Part shown: one piece after another, positions 20,171-31,400 of the stretch
Layout of the letters: each line of letters starts with the position of its first letter
Position numbering within the stretch: the first letter of the stretch is position 1
Assembly (NCBI GenBank): GCA_036873135.1
Contig: JAPTYO010000008.1
Coordinates: 44,558,441-44,622,440 of the forward strand
From: Clarkia xantiana subsp. parviflora
Lineage: Eukaryota; Streptophyta; Magnoliopsida; Myrtales; Onagraceae
Reading direction: 5' to 3'
Length of the DNA: 64,000 nucleotides
The notes under the pieces: generated by a model
Databases searched by the model: none
Told to the model about the DNA's origin: nothing
What the model saw: the letters and a program-made list of their open reading frames with translations, nothing else
Program-made: the position numbers and the translations under genes

Positions 20171-22532
20171 GATTCCGAGTTACGCAGTCTTCTTGCCGTG
20201 GTTATTATGAGTAAGTCTTCTATCCCTATTCCGCGAGTGACATTATGTTCAGATGTTGGTGACGAGCCGGGTATCAACACAGTTGAGTCTCTTAAGGATT
20301 CAACGAGGAATGTGAGTTACTTCTTCAATTATATTGATGAAGATATGTTTGAGCTGTACGCGACTTGTTGTGGACTTGATTCTGCTTTGGAGGCTGTTCT
20401 TCCCAATGACGTGCTGCCGGACTCCAAAAAAGGGCAAGTTACTATTCCTCCAAGTGATCTATCCGCAGTTTATACCTCGCAGATTAAGGAAGGCCTGCGT
20501 TTTCCCTATTGTCCTGACTTGGTGGACCTTTGTCGCTATTACCGGATATCACCCTTAAGTCTATCTCCTGCTGGCCTCCGTGTATTGAGCTGTTTTCGAG
20601 TTTTGTTCCACAAGCAATCTTGACACTATTTACCACTATTTTCCGATTCTTCTATCAACTGATGTGTCCAGACGCGACGGGGTTATGTGGAATGAAGATG
20701 CGTTGGCCGAACTTGCAAGATAAGGGCTTCGAGGAGCTTGGTCTTGGAGATGCCGAGTGGGATCACATACAACGTCTAGCCGCCCCGGCTGATCGTTCTG
20801 GTTCTCACTGGCGACATCACTACTTCTTCGTATGCGATGTCTGGATTATTTGGGATGTTGAGAGCGTGGAGAAAGCTGATCCAACTCCTATTTTTTCTGA
20901 CCTTTCCTTGGATGATAGGGAAGCGGTGAAGAGTATTTTTCGATGTCATCAAGAGCGTCGCTATCGTTGTCTATTACGTGCTTCAGATCGGGACTTGATT
21001 GATGCCGGGATTCATATACTTCCTTCTGAAGATTTGGTATGTTGATATCTTTTATAACCTGTACTATGTTGCAATGTAGGTCGTATTGATGGAAAAAGCT
21101 CGTCTTTGCAGACAGCTAATGATCGTGATAACCTGTTAGTTGGGCGTCGTGCTCGTAATATTGCCCCCACTATTCCTGAAGGCTCCAGACATGATCGTGG
21201 CAAAGGACCTACGAGTGAGGCATCTTCTTGTATCTTCGCTTGACTTGCTGATTTTTTCAAGTTTTGTTATATTCACGTTGTCTTTGTTCTTTTAGGTAAC
21301 TCTGTGCATGTGACTGAGCGCGTTGTTGCAGTACCTGCCACTAGTGTTCCTCCCAAGAGATCTGCCGCAGGGGCGTGTCCCTCGAGTGACCTGAAGCACT
21401 CTAAACCAAGTGAGGCTATTCCAGCTTCTTCTTGCGATAAAGGGAAGAGAGTTGAGAGTCGCACGATAGCGCCTTCTGCCCCCCGGTCGAGGGACCGGCC
21501 CGAGGAGGAGCGTTCTTCCCGTCGAGGTATGCATTGTTCTATTTGACATACTTCTTATACTTAGTATACTTTGCTAATGTCTTCTTTGTTTTACGTTGTT
21601 ATTATTGTAGCGTTGCCACGCATTAAGCGTGATGACTTTATCCTTTCTGACGGGATTGATGTTTCCGGAGAAAACTGGTCACCTTTCTACACTGGTAGTC
21701 TTCATTTCCCAAAGGACTCCAAACTTAGCACTTCAGGAGTTGGTGTGCCGGTGCTTCAAAGATGTGTTCCTCCTGGTGATCATGATGTCAAACCGTCTAC
21801 TGATGAGGAGGCACAGGCATACGTTGAGAGCGGCCTAGCTGAATTTGCACCGGTAGATCTTGTTCTAACTTTTTGCCTTCCTGTTGTACGCGTATGCTTT
21901 GTTGTTGTTGTTGATCATGATCGTCCTGTTGTTGTACTTAGGCTATTTCAAGAATGATGAACATGTCTTCCTTTGTGTTGGAGCTTGTAAGTGAGAGGAA
22001 GGCTGCTATCAAGAAGTGCAGTATAGTTTCCCGCGAGCTTGCACAGTCCGAAGAGGAAGTGTAGAATTTGAACTCCAAGGTTGCCGATATTGATGCGCGC
22101 ATTGCTACTCGTCGTGTTCATGTTGAACAACTTGAGGCCGAGATTGCTGCTATCAAGCAGCAAATTGCGGAGAACAACGGTGTTCATGATGTCGCGCTTG
22201 CTTCTGTTCGTGACGAGGCACATAGAGCGGGTGTTGAGAAGGGATTGGCTGAGTATCCTAGTACCCCTGCCTATTTTGTCGCCGTCCTTGCTGTTGCTAA
22301 AGCGGATCTTGCACCTTTGGTTGATGATTTTGGCAAAGACTACACTGGCAGAGTTCACGCACTTGCCCCCGGATTTCCGTTCGACAAGCTGGGTCCTTAT
22401 TCTTCTTTTGCGGTTGACCATGTTGCGGATTTGCAACGCAAGGCAGCTGAAGCGGCTTCTATTGCTTTGACCTTTGGATATGATAATTCTGATGTTGAAC
22501 TTGGTGTTGATTTCCTGGATATGCTGTCTTAG
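20171..22532 (+). pseudogene. Spliced antisense gene of GagD (PF04195-like plus coiled coil)
   Basis: This gene runs opposite to GagD. Likely exons are 20171-21036 (after acceptor TAATTTTCAG, first ATG 20207), 21112-21214, 21296-21526, 21611-21852 and 21942-22532. The introns are 75, 81, 84 and 89 bp, all GT-AG, and the reading frame agrees across each junction. The N-terminal part (LRFPYCPDLVDLCRYYRISP to HHYFFVCDVWIIW) resembles the plant 'putative gypsy type transposon' domain (PF04195). The middle is Ser/Pro/basic-rich. The last exon is a predicted coiled coil (VEQLEAEIAAIKQQIAEN). Two lesions are seen: a frameshift near 20620 and TAG at 22062-22064, probably from CAG. Homologues are in Tat-B and, truncated, Tat-A. 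The function is unknown. Confidence 0.72.
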
Positions 22533-23749
22533 TCCTTTGGAGATGATGATATGTTTGAGGCTTTTGTCCAAACCTTTATTTGTGTGTTTGCTTTGTATGG
22601 AATTTCGTCATTTGGACCTGTTTTTCAATAAAAATCATGTGATATCTTGTTAGTAATATTTCATACCTTGAGTTATCGATGTTGTCCGTATGCTTTTGAC
22701 TTGGAATATAGGATATATATCCTTATATGATGAACATGATGTCCGTAATTGCGACTATATGTCGCGCATTGTTGAGTGTTATGAGCGCCCCTCTTGGTTG
22801 GATTCCAAGGCATGGCAAGATGCGTACGCTAGGTACTTGTAGTGTTGTAAGTAGTAATGTACTTGGCGCGGGCACTTGCCATTTGGCACTCGGCACTGGC
22901 GCTTGACATGTAGCAGTGTCGTCTTGACGAAGCAAGACTTAAGTTTATACCGTCTCTTAGTTCCACTCTAAGGCGACGTTGTTGCAAGATATTTCTTGCT
23001 TATTTTGCTGTTTTTGCGTTAAATGCTAAAGAGCAAGATAACGTTATACAAGACTCGACTTGTAAGTTTGATGAGTTTTGTACAAGGTTTTGATAAGCTA
23101 TCCCTTTTCGGGCCTAAGTCTTCATGGTGTATGAACCCTTAAGAGAGTATGCATACTTTTAGTGTTTTGGGTTGTCGTCTAACAAGAGGACTTCCGCCAC
23201 GGTGGGGTGATCAGTCCCATCATTGCATTTGCCGCATCCTGTTTCTATTCAGGGAATGGCTATGAACACGAGGATTTGCCCGAAGGATTTTACAACATGT
23301 CATTTTTTAGAAGTAAACATGAGGTTTGCCCTCTTGGATAGGATGTCGCAACATGTTACTTTTGATAGATGTGAACATGGGTATTGTCCTTTTGAGAAGG
23401 ATATTGCACCATGTCACTTTTGGAATATTGCATGATATTGCTTTTGAATTTGTTGAAGATGCACTTGTTGATGTCGCCTATTATAAGTTGCATGACGTGA
23501 TGATTATGAGTAGTATGCACGTTGTTTTCTACTTGATGTTAATCCAGAGTATAGTGCATAATGTAGAGATGTACCTATGAGAGTAAATTGACCATCATTA
23601 GATACTTGTCGTGTTTACAATAGTTTTGCGGGAAGGCGTCTATTGACTGCTTCTTCCAAAATACTTCTAATTACAAAGGCATGATCTGCACTTATATTCC
23701 AAAAGGTGAATTGAAAAAAAAAAGATTAGAAGTGGAAAGTCTATCTCCC
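22533..23749. other. GagD region between antisense gene and gag
   Basis: 1.2 kb without a supported gene. An 'aataaaaatcatg' stretch at 22628 could serve as a polyadenylation region for the antisense gene. Around 23270-23420 there are three imperfect copies of 'catgtcacttttggaa', a weak repeat. This is where pol would be expected and nothing of it is visible. Confidence 0.5.
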
Positions 23750-24440
23750 TCAAATATATCTTAGCGGCTGACGGGCACTGTTGTTCGCGACATAGCTTCC
23801 CAAAGATCCATGCGTGATGAATTCTTCAATCTCCATCCTCAAAGTCAAACAACCATTGGTATTGTGCCCCCAAGTTTGGTGATATCGGCACCAATCTTCA
23901 ATATCTCTGCCTAAGAAGGCGGTTTTCAGCTCAAGTGGTCTTGGAAGCTTGTTTTCCAGAAGCTTGACGTATATCTCTTCCACCTCTGTGTTTAAGGGAG
24001 TGAAGATGTTAGCAAAATCCATGCTTGAGCCTTCTGATTTCCTTGAAGTTTGAGCTTCCACACTTGCGTTGAAAGGTGTGCCCCATCTCAATTCACGCTC
24101 ACAAGAGATCGCAGTCTCCATCCTGTCTTTTAAGCACGTCATTGTCTTAGTTGTGCGCCATCCAAATTCCCTTCCGAATAGCAAAAATGTTGATGCGTTC
24201 ATGTTCAGGGAAAATGCGTTGATGGCGTCCTTCTTGATTTCTCTCAGTGCAGTTGCATTTTGAGAAAACCTCCGGAAGTAGGACATGATGGATTCTTCTT
24301 TTCCCTGTCTGACATCAAGCACGCTCCGCTTAGGCGAACAAAGAATCCTATCAAGTTTAGACCTTGGCGATGACTTTTCCTTCTCTCTTTTATCATCGTC
24401 GTTCGAGGCGAACAACTCTCTTTGCACCAACTCCTATCAT
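23750..24440 (-). pseudogene. GagD second gag-like module
   Basis: An open minus-strand segment follows the protease where reverse transcriptase should begin. It has a retrotransposon gag-type helical region (EESIMSYFRRFSQNATALREI ... AFSLNM, about 24180-24300) and then its own zinc knuckle CX2HX4HX4C (WCRYHQTWGHNTNGC, about 23835-23880) with the following MEIEEFITHGSLGSYV. It overlaps the upstream frame by 38 bp in a different register. It is not a copy of GagD's own first gag, whose knuckle reads CENHEVYGHETNSC. It looks like a gag piece from another gypsy element joined here. The stop is near 23750. Confidence 0.7.
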
Positions 24441-25080
24441 GGCAATTGACACTTGTTTCATTTTCCTCAGGGCATTGACATAGTACTTTCGTGCGGCTGT
24501 CTGATCACCTAGCACTTCCCCAATCCCGTGAGGAGTTAGGAACTTCATTTTCTGATGAGCTGTAGATGGCACAATGTCATGTGGGTTGATCGTTGTTCTC
24601 CCTAGGATGCCGTTATATGCCCCCAGGTTGTCCACCACCACAAATGTGACGTCTATATGCAATGCTTTCCACCCGTCTCCAAGGATAACTGGAAGTGTAA
24701 TCATGCCCAATGGGTAGGTTGCCGCTGCGAAACTAACCAACGGAAACATGCTCGGCGAGAGATCGGTTTCCGTTTTTCCCATCTTCTTGAGCACTTCTAT
24801 ATGCACTAAATCCGCAGCACTCCCACCATTAACTAGAATCCTTTGCACGTCAAATCCATTGATGTCCATTGTTATGACCAAAGCATCATCATGGGGATAC
24901 ACTATGTGTTTCTTGTCGGCGTTTGAGAACGGGATGATTATGTCTTCCTTCTCTGGTTGTCGCCTCTTCCTGTAATTGGGCAGAACTTGCAGCTGCGAGG
25001 CATAGACATCCCGGGAGTTAGAAACGCTACCTCCTGCCGCCGGCCCACCATGGATTACGTTGATGATACCACGCTTTGGC
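24441..25080 (-). pseudogene. GagD protease domain with mutated catalytic Asp
   Basis: Aspartic protease module in frame with the gag C-terminus. Order on the minus strand: INVIHGGPAAGG (about 25060), HDDALVITMDINGF, then ILVNGGSAADLV (about 24805-24840), GMITLPVILGDGW and GILGRTTINP (about 24580-24610). The active-site triad DGG of Tat-A and Tat-B is NGG here, a GAT-to-AAT type change that should abolish catalysis. The domain otherwise reads openly to 24393. Confidence 0.82.
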
Positions 25081-26835
25081 GGTGGTGGGTTTTCATTCAC
25101 TTTCTCATTTCCCTTGTTTCCCTTTCCGGGTTGCTCTACATGGTTCTTCTTTTGTCGTTTGTCACCTTGGTCGACATATTGCTTGACCTCTCCTTTAAGG
25201 ATGAAGTTGTTTATATGAAATCGAAAGCTGACACAGCTATTTGTTTCATGGCCGTAGACTTCATGGTTTTCACACCATTTATCTCCCTGCTTTCCCAGTG
25301 GCCCCTTTCGGAAGTTTGCTGGCTCCCTCCACATATTATCCTCTTTCATCTTCTTCAGGATTACAGAAAGTGGTGAATTCAAAGGAACGCATTCTGCCAG
25401 GTTCACTTCTTTTGGTTTTTGGAATTCGTGCTGATATGGCCTCTTATGGGGCTGGAATTGTCTCGCTTGCTGCGGGCCTTGTTGGTGTTTTTCTTGCTTC
25501 TCCTTAGCACGAGCTGCACTAACTTTCGCCTTATGTTGCTCTCTGAATCTTTCCAGATCCACGAATTCTTTTACCCTTGCCGCCAATTCTTCAAGTGTCT
25601 AAGTTAGGCGCTTTGACATCTTTTCAGCCAGGGCATATCCTCTTTGGCCTAAATTTGCAATGAAGGCGCGCACGATTTCTCCTTCGGTGATGTTTCCTTG
25701 AATGTCTGAGATGTTTTGATTGAAGCGGATGTAATAATCTGCTAACGACTCGTCGTTTTTGCTGTGTCACATCATTCAACGCGTTCGGCCCTTTAAGGAG
25801 TGTGCACTCCCCCATGTATCTTTGAATGAATTTTGCCTTTAGATATGCCCATGACGTAACGCTTCCGCATGGCAGCGAGAAGAACCAATATGCGGCAGTT
25901 CCAACGAGAGTATTAGCAAATGTCATGGCAACGTGATGCGGGTTGTCCGTTCGTCCCAGCAGAGACGCTTCATGTTGTTGCACATGCTCGATTGGATCTC
26001 CTTTTCCTCTATATTTTTCTCCACCGATTCTGTACAAGGCATCTGGAACGTGACTGTGCACTAATTCATCAGAGAATGGATGTGATGAATTTTCTTCCAG
26101 GGCATGCATTCCCTTCATCTTCGATTGCTTCATTTTTCTCTCAATCATTTCTTCTAAGGCCTTAGCCGTGAGTCCCGTGATTGGGATGTCATTGTCGTAC
26201 GCGGGCTTCCTCCCCCCATCGTTGCATGTATCAGCATGGCTTATTGTCTTAAAGCTATCCTCCTTGTGTGGGCGTTGAATTGCTCACAGGAGGCTGCTTC
26301 CATCTCACTCCTTGTTGTTGCTTCATGCCAACACTTGGAGTGCATGAACGTGCTGGCTCCCGCCTGGCCTGTTGATAGGCATCTTCAGAGTCTCCTACTC
26401 CCTCTGGGTGTTGCGGCTTTTGCTGGTTGGCATCATGTGACGCCTCCCTGGCTGGTGCAGCTTGTTCATTAGCATGCGGGGGTGGTGGCGGAGGTGCAGC
26501 ATATCCTTGACTCCTTAAGGATCTCCCTGAGAGCAAGAAGTTCTTCAAGTGCCGCCATCATTGTCGGTGTGACTGTAGGCATGTTGGCTGCATTCCTTGG
26601 TTGTTGCTGTGCTGCCTCAGCTGGCATTCCCTATGGGAATTCCTGATTCACCCTCGTCCTTTGCTCTTGCGGAGGCGCATTGTTTAGATCTTCCGGCCCG
26701 TACTGTGCAGGGGGCATTTGTGGACGGAATGGACGAAGCCGTAGATTCTGCGTCCGGAATATGAGAAGGTCCCGGTTTACTTCTCGTTGGTTTCATCCTG
26801 CTTACACCCGCCTTCTTTGGTCGTCTTCCTGTCAT
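25081..26835 (-). pseudogene. GagD gag
   Basis: Start ATG at 26835 (MTGRRPKK), 29 bp after the primer site. The reading passes through at least three frames: 26835-26617, 26548-26255 (with a run of eight prolines, PPPPPPPP-like, and HANEQAA), and 26148-25790 (capsid-type region DPIEHVQQHEASLLG to WFFSLPCGS and FIQRYMGE). A frame break near 25765 leads to the C-terminal part (VKEFVDLERFREQHKAK, a basic linker, and the knuckle WCENHEVYGHETNSC at about 25240). GagF carries the same protein. The product would coat the RNA. Frameshifts make it non-functional. Confidence 0.83.
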
Positions 26836-26863
26836 GGCTTACAGCACGGCTTTTTGTTCGAAT

Positions 26864-26882
26864 CACTTCAGACGGCGCCAAA
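26864..26882 (-). promoter_or_regulatory. GagD primer-binding site
   Basis: On the minus strand TTTGGCGCCGTCTGAAGTG directly follows the 5' LTR. The core TGGCGCCGT is the one used by Tat-A and Tat-B. Confidence 0.75.
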
Positions 26883-27545
26883 TGTTATGTCCGCTTCTAC
26901 CTGGGCAGCTTCGGGCTTCTCTTTTCACGAACGGGCTCGAGATGTGTGTATAAGGACGGGAACGCCGCGATCCTTAAAACACAATCACCGAGCTAATCTT
27001 CCAATCCTCTCGAACACTTGACCTTCGGGTCTTGCACGAGAGGCAGTAACCAGCGTGGGAGGGGGGAATGCTTGTTGGACCCACTCCGACGCTCAAGTTA
27101 GAACTTCTAGAGGGAGAAAGCCTTAGAGAGAATTCAGAGCATCCATAGTCCAAAAGTGAGGGAGTTGTCTAGAATGGGAGATCTAGGCCCCTATTTATAG
27201 GGAACCTAAGGATCATGCCCAGTTTTGAACTACTTGATGTCGGTATGTAAGGAAGACGTATACCGTCATCAAGGCGGACTATGCATGCATCGACTTCCTG
27301 CACTTGGCAAATTAATCGGGGTGAGCGTACAAAGAAAAACGGTAATCCGGACGTCCAGATTTCCCTAGGGCAATCCGGACCTCCGGATCGCCTTAGGGCA
27401 ATCCGGAAGTCCTTCGGCCCGGGAATTGCGCATATCCCGGACCGTTTTAGACTCGGGTGTCCACGAAATTGTTTTTTACGGGTTTTGGGGTATTTTACGA
27501 GGCCCGAAATGTAGATACGAACCCAAATTGGACAGATATCTAACA
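26883..27545 (-). repeat. GagD 5' LTR
   Basis: 663 bp, minus strand TGTTAGATATC ... GGACATAACA. TATA box on the minus strand around 27191-27200. It contains a small internal duplication of 'ggcaatccggac' (27350-27390) absent from the other LTR. Confidence 0.9.
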
Positions 27546-27550
27546 CCTAC

Positions 27551-28135
27551 CATTGTCATTTATCGTTCGTTTGAGTTACTAAAATTTTGATTATTTCGAG
27601 ATTCGGATTTATTGAATAAATTGGTTTCCGTTCGAATCAGATTGTGATCTACTTGTCAAAATTAATCGACCCGGTTAAGAGGGATTGATCCGAAACGAAA
27701 TATCGGCCATGTAAAATTGGTCAAATAAAATGAAACTATACACGTACTCCGTCATCTCAGTCGGGTAACTAAACTGAATATACACATCAACTGCGTAGCT
27801 AGATCGAAAGATTTAGTATTTCTTAATTATTAGTGCTCCATTGAATGAGATAATCTGTAATGTTGATCATGTGCGAAACCAATTGGATTAAATTGAATTA
27901 AATTCAGAAATGAAACGATTCAACCGAGGGTTAAAACAGGGGTAAGTTGCGCCTCGCGCAAGTGGACCTCGAAAGAAGAACACATCGTTTCAAAGTATGA
28001 GTTTAATAATGAAGTGTTTAAATGATGATGTGCTGAATTTTCGTTTGCATTCCTTCGGAAATAACTTATTGATAACGTTTACATCGGTAAGAAGTAGGCT
28101 TCGAAAACTACTATGACCTTGTAAAAGTATCAACT
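27551..28135 (+). other. Cop2 internal sequence between GagD and CopE
   Basis: Non-coding copia remnant. It matches Cop1 (40130-40600 on the minus strand), and its second half (27840-28130) matches Cop3 (46640-46950), so it spans the border between the unrecognised Cop1/Cop2 block and the shared integrase-side region. No frame of use. Confidence 0.6.
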
Positions 28136-28411
28136 TAATAGCTTTAGAAGGTTGAATCATTTGTTGATTGATGATTAGGGATTACAATGCAATAGGTAAA
28201 CTATATATACTAGGTGATAAGGATCACCAACTAGGACTAGCTATCCTATGTGCCCAACTTGGTGCACCAAGGTGCATACACCATGTAACATGTACTACAT
28301 GATATATGCACCATATAATAACCTTATACAATCATCTAATGACATGATAGAAGTAAATGCAAGTATAAATGACAAGATGCAATGTGAGCATATCAACTTA
28401 TATACTCTATA
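28136..28411 (-). repeat. CopE 3' LTR
   Basis: 276 bp. On the minus strand it starts TATAGAGTATATAAG and ends AAAGCTATTA. Its first bases supply the stop codon of gag-pol. A TATATATAG motif on the minus strand near 28200-28210 is a candidate TATA box. Confidence 0.94.
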
Positions 28412-31400
28412 TTCTCCCATCCTTTTCTTCTTTTTTTCTTCTTTCTTGGAACACATCCTTGATTCCATATAGCTTTAGCAAAGCTAAGTGTTGACTCTTG
28501 ACCAATGCCTTGGTAAGCAAGTCAGCAAGTTGTTCCTTTGAAGGAATGTAATGGACACCTATGAATCCTTGTTGAATATGATGTCTTGTGAAGTGGCAGT
28601 CTAGCTCAATGTGCTTGGTGCGCTCATGGAACATGGGATTCTTTGCAATCTTCACAGCTGCTTGGCTATCTGTGTAGATTGGGATAGGAAGATTTACTTG
28701 TATGCCAAGTTCTTTGAGGATTCTTCCCACCCAAAGTGCCTCTTGAATTGCAACTCTTAGGCATCTATACTCTGCTTCAGCACTTGATAGGGAAATTGTG
28801 TCTTGCTTCTTTACCTTCCAGGCTATCATAGCTTCTCCTAGCTTGACACAATAAGCACTCACTGATTTCCTACTAAAAGGGCAAGCAGCCCAATCAGAAT
28901 CACAAAAAAAACTCAAATTGAGCTTGTTGTTGGAAGGATAGATCAATCCTTGCCCTGGAGTGCCTTTAATGTATCTGATGACTCTTATGACTGCATCATG
29001 ATGGGACTTCTTTGGCTTGTCAACAAATTGACTGAGTCTTTGCACTGAAAAGCTAATGTCTGGCCTTGTCATGGTAAGGTATAGCAACTTGCCAATGATC
29101 CTCCTATAAGAAGTGGCATCCTCCAAGAGTGCATCATCAATGTTTGAATTAGTTGCTTTGTCATACTCATGTGTGGTGAGTTTGACATTGAACTCCATAG
29201 GGGTTTCAGCAGGCCTTGCAGCCCCTAGGCCAGCATCTTCAATGAGCTCAATTGCATACTTCCTTTGGTTGATTACAAGACCTCTATCTGACCTTGCAAC
29301 TTCAAGTCCCAAAAAGTACCTCAAGTCTCCTAAGTCCTTCAATTTGAAGTGTGTTTGGAGTGTGTTCTTCAATTGATTGATCATCTTGGTGTTGGAGCCA
29401 GTGATTAGAAGATCATCAACATAGGTGAGAAGAAAAACTTTGTCATCACCTTGTATCTTGGTGAACAAGGAATGATCTGAGGCACATTGTTTGTAACCAT
29501 TATTCAATAAGGTTTGAGTGAGCTTGATGTTCCATTGTCTTGAAGCTTGTTTGAGACCATATAAGGACTTGTTGAGCTTGCACACAAGTTTGGGATATCC
29601 CTCAAGAGACTTGGAATGATTAAAACCTTGGGGAATGTCCATATACACTTCTTCATTTAGATCACCTTGAAGAAATGCATTGTTTACATCCACGTGGTAC
29701 AATCCCCATGATTTGGAAGCTGCCAAAGCTAATATGATCCTCACTGTGTCCATTTTGACTACAGGGGAGAATGTCTCATTGAAATCAGTCCCTTCAATTT
29801 GAGTGAATCCCTTGGCAACCAATCTTGCTTTGTATCTTTCAATGGAACCATCAGAATTGTATTTGACCTTAAATACCCATTTGCAACCAATTGAAGATTT
29901 GCCTTGTGGGAGTTCTATTAGCTCCCAAGTGTTGTTGTTTTGAAGTGCTTGCATTTCCTCCTTCATGGCCAAGATCCATTTTGGGTCTTTGATTGCTTGT
30001 TTATAGGTGGTTGGCTCTTTGATCTTGTCAAGAGCAGCCAAGAAGCATTTGTATTGTGGACCCAAGTTGTCATAGGAGACATACTTCTCCATTCCAAAGA
30101 TAGCATTTGAACTTGATCTTTGTTTGAGTTCAGCAAGCCTTGCACTTCTCCTAGGAGGTGGTGGGTGTAGTTGTGCAATTCTAAGACTCCTTCTCAGATT
30201 GGAAGGTTGGGGTGCTTCTTCTTCAATTGGTTGTTGAGGTGGTTGATCCTCAATTGGAGGTGCTTGATCATCCATTTGAGGTGTGACAACCTCAATGGGA
30301 GGAGAGTTGGTTGATATATCCATGTCAAAATGAAAAGGATTCTCAGGTGGGAAATCCTCAAGTGGGAAATCCTCAAGTGGTTGCTTGACTCCCAAGCAAG
30401 ATGGAATAAGAGCCTTTAGAGCATCCTTAGACATGCTAAAGGGGAAAATATCCTCATGGAAATGAACATCCCTTGATACATGAAACACTGAGTTTGAAAT
30501 GTTCATCACAAGGTATCCCTTTTGAGATGTTGAATATCCCATTAGGATGCATGGTTCAGCCCTTGGACTAAACTTGTCATGGTTGTTCAATTTGGTTGAA
30601 AAACATAGACAACCTATAGTTCTTAAGTGATGAAGGGAAGGAGTTTTGCCATATAACACTTCAATAGGTGACTTGAACTTCAAGATAGAGGTGGGAAGCC
30701 TATTGAGTAAGTAACAAGCATTGAGTATGCAATACCCCCAATGCCTCAAAGGCATGGATGCTTGAAATCTTATAGCTCTAGCAATGTTGAGGATGTCCCT
30801 ATGTTTGCGTTCCACCCTTCCATTTTGTTGTGGTGTATGCACACAACTTGTTTGATGAAGAATGCCAAATTGAAGAAGCAAACCTTTGCAAATAGAATTG
30901 ATGAACTCAGTCCCATTATCACTCCTCAAAGTTTTGACCATTGTTCCAAATTGATTCTTCACCATGATTAGCAAATTCTTGATGTGCAAGAAAGTATCAC
31001 TTTTGTGCCTCATCAAGTAAACCCAAGTTGCCCTTGAGTGATCATCAACAATGGTCAAGAAGTATTGATTGTTCTTGAAGGTTGGCACTTTGTAAGGACC
31101 CCATAAATCCATGTGAACCAAATCAAAGGGCTTTGAAGCAATAGAATCACTGGTTGGAAAAGAAAATCTAGATTGTTTTGCAAGAGGACAAATAGTGCAT
31201 TGTTTGATACAACCATATGTCTTATTCAAGCCTAAAACATCCAAATGATTCAAATATTGTTCAGAGACATGGCCCAAACGCCTATGCCATCTCAATACTT
31301 CATCCTTATTCTCCAAGCAAGCAGCTGCTAACTTCCTTGGGCTTGAAGGCATCACATCCTTCAAAGTGTATAGTCCTCTATTCCATTCCCCAATCACCAT

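Larger units (their letters stand above)
15886..27545 (-). mobile_element. GagD: gypsy-type LTR element with gag and protease but no reverse transcriptase
   Basis: Minus-strand element with LTRs at 26883-27545 (5') and 15886-16524 (3'), flanked by perfect duplications cctac (15881-15885 and 27546-27550). It has a primer site (26864-26882), gag, a protease with a mutated active site, then a second gag-like segment where reverse transcriptase is expected. I see no reverse transcriptase, RNase H or integrase motif on either strand between 16525 and 23750. That space holds a TRIM-like insertion, a 66-bp tandem array and a multi-exon gene on the opposite strand. The element must have depended on enzymes supplied by others. 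It was inserted into Cop2. Confidence 0.9.
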
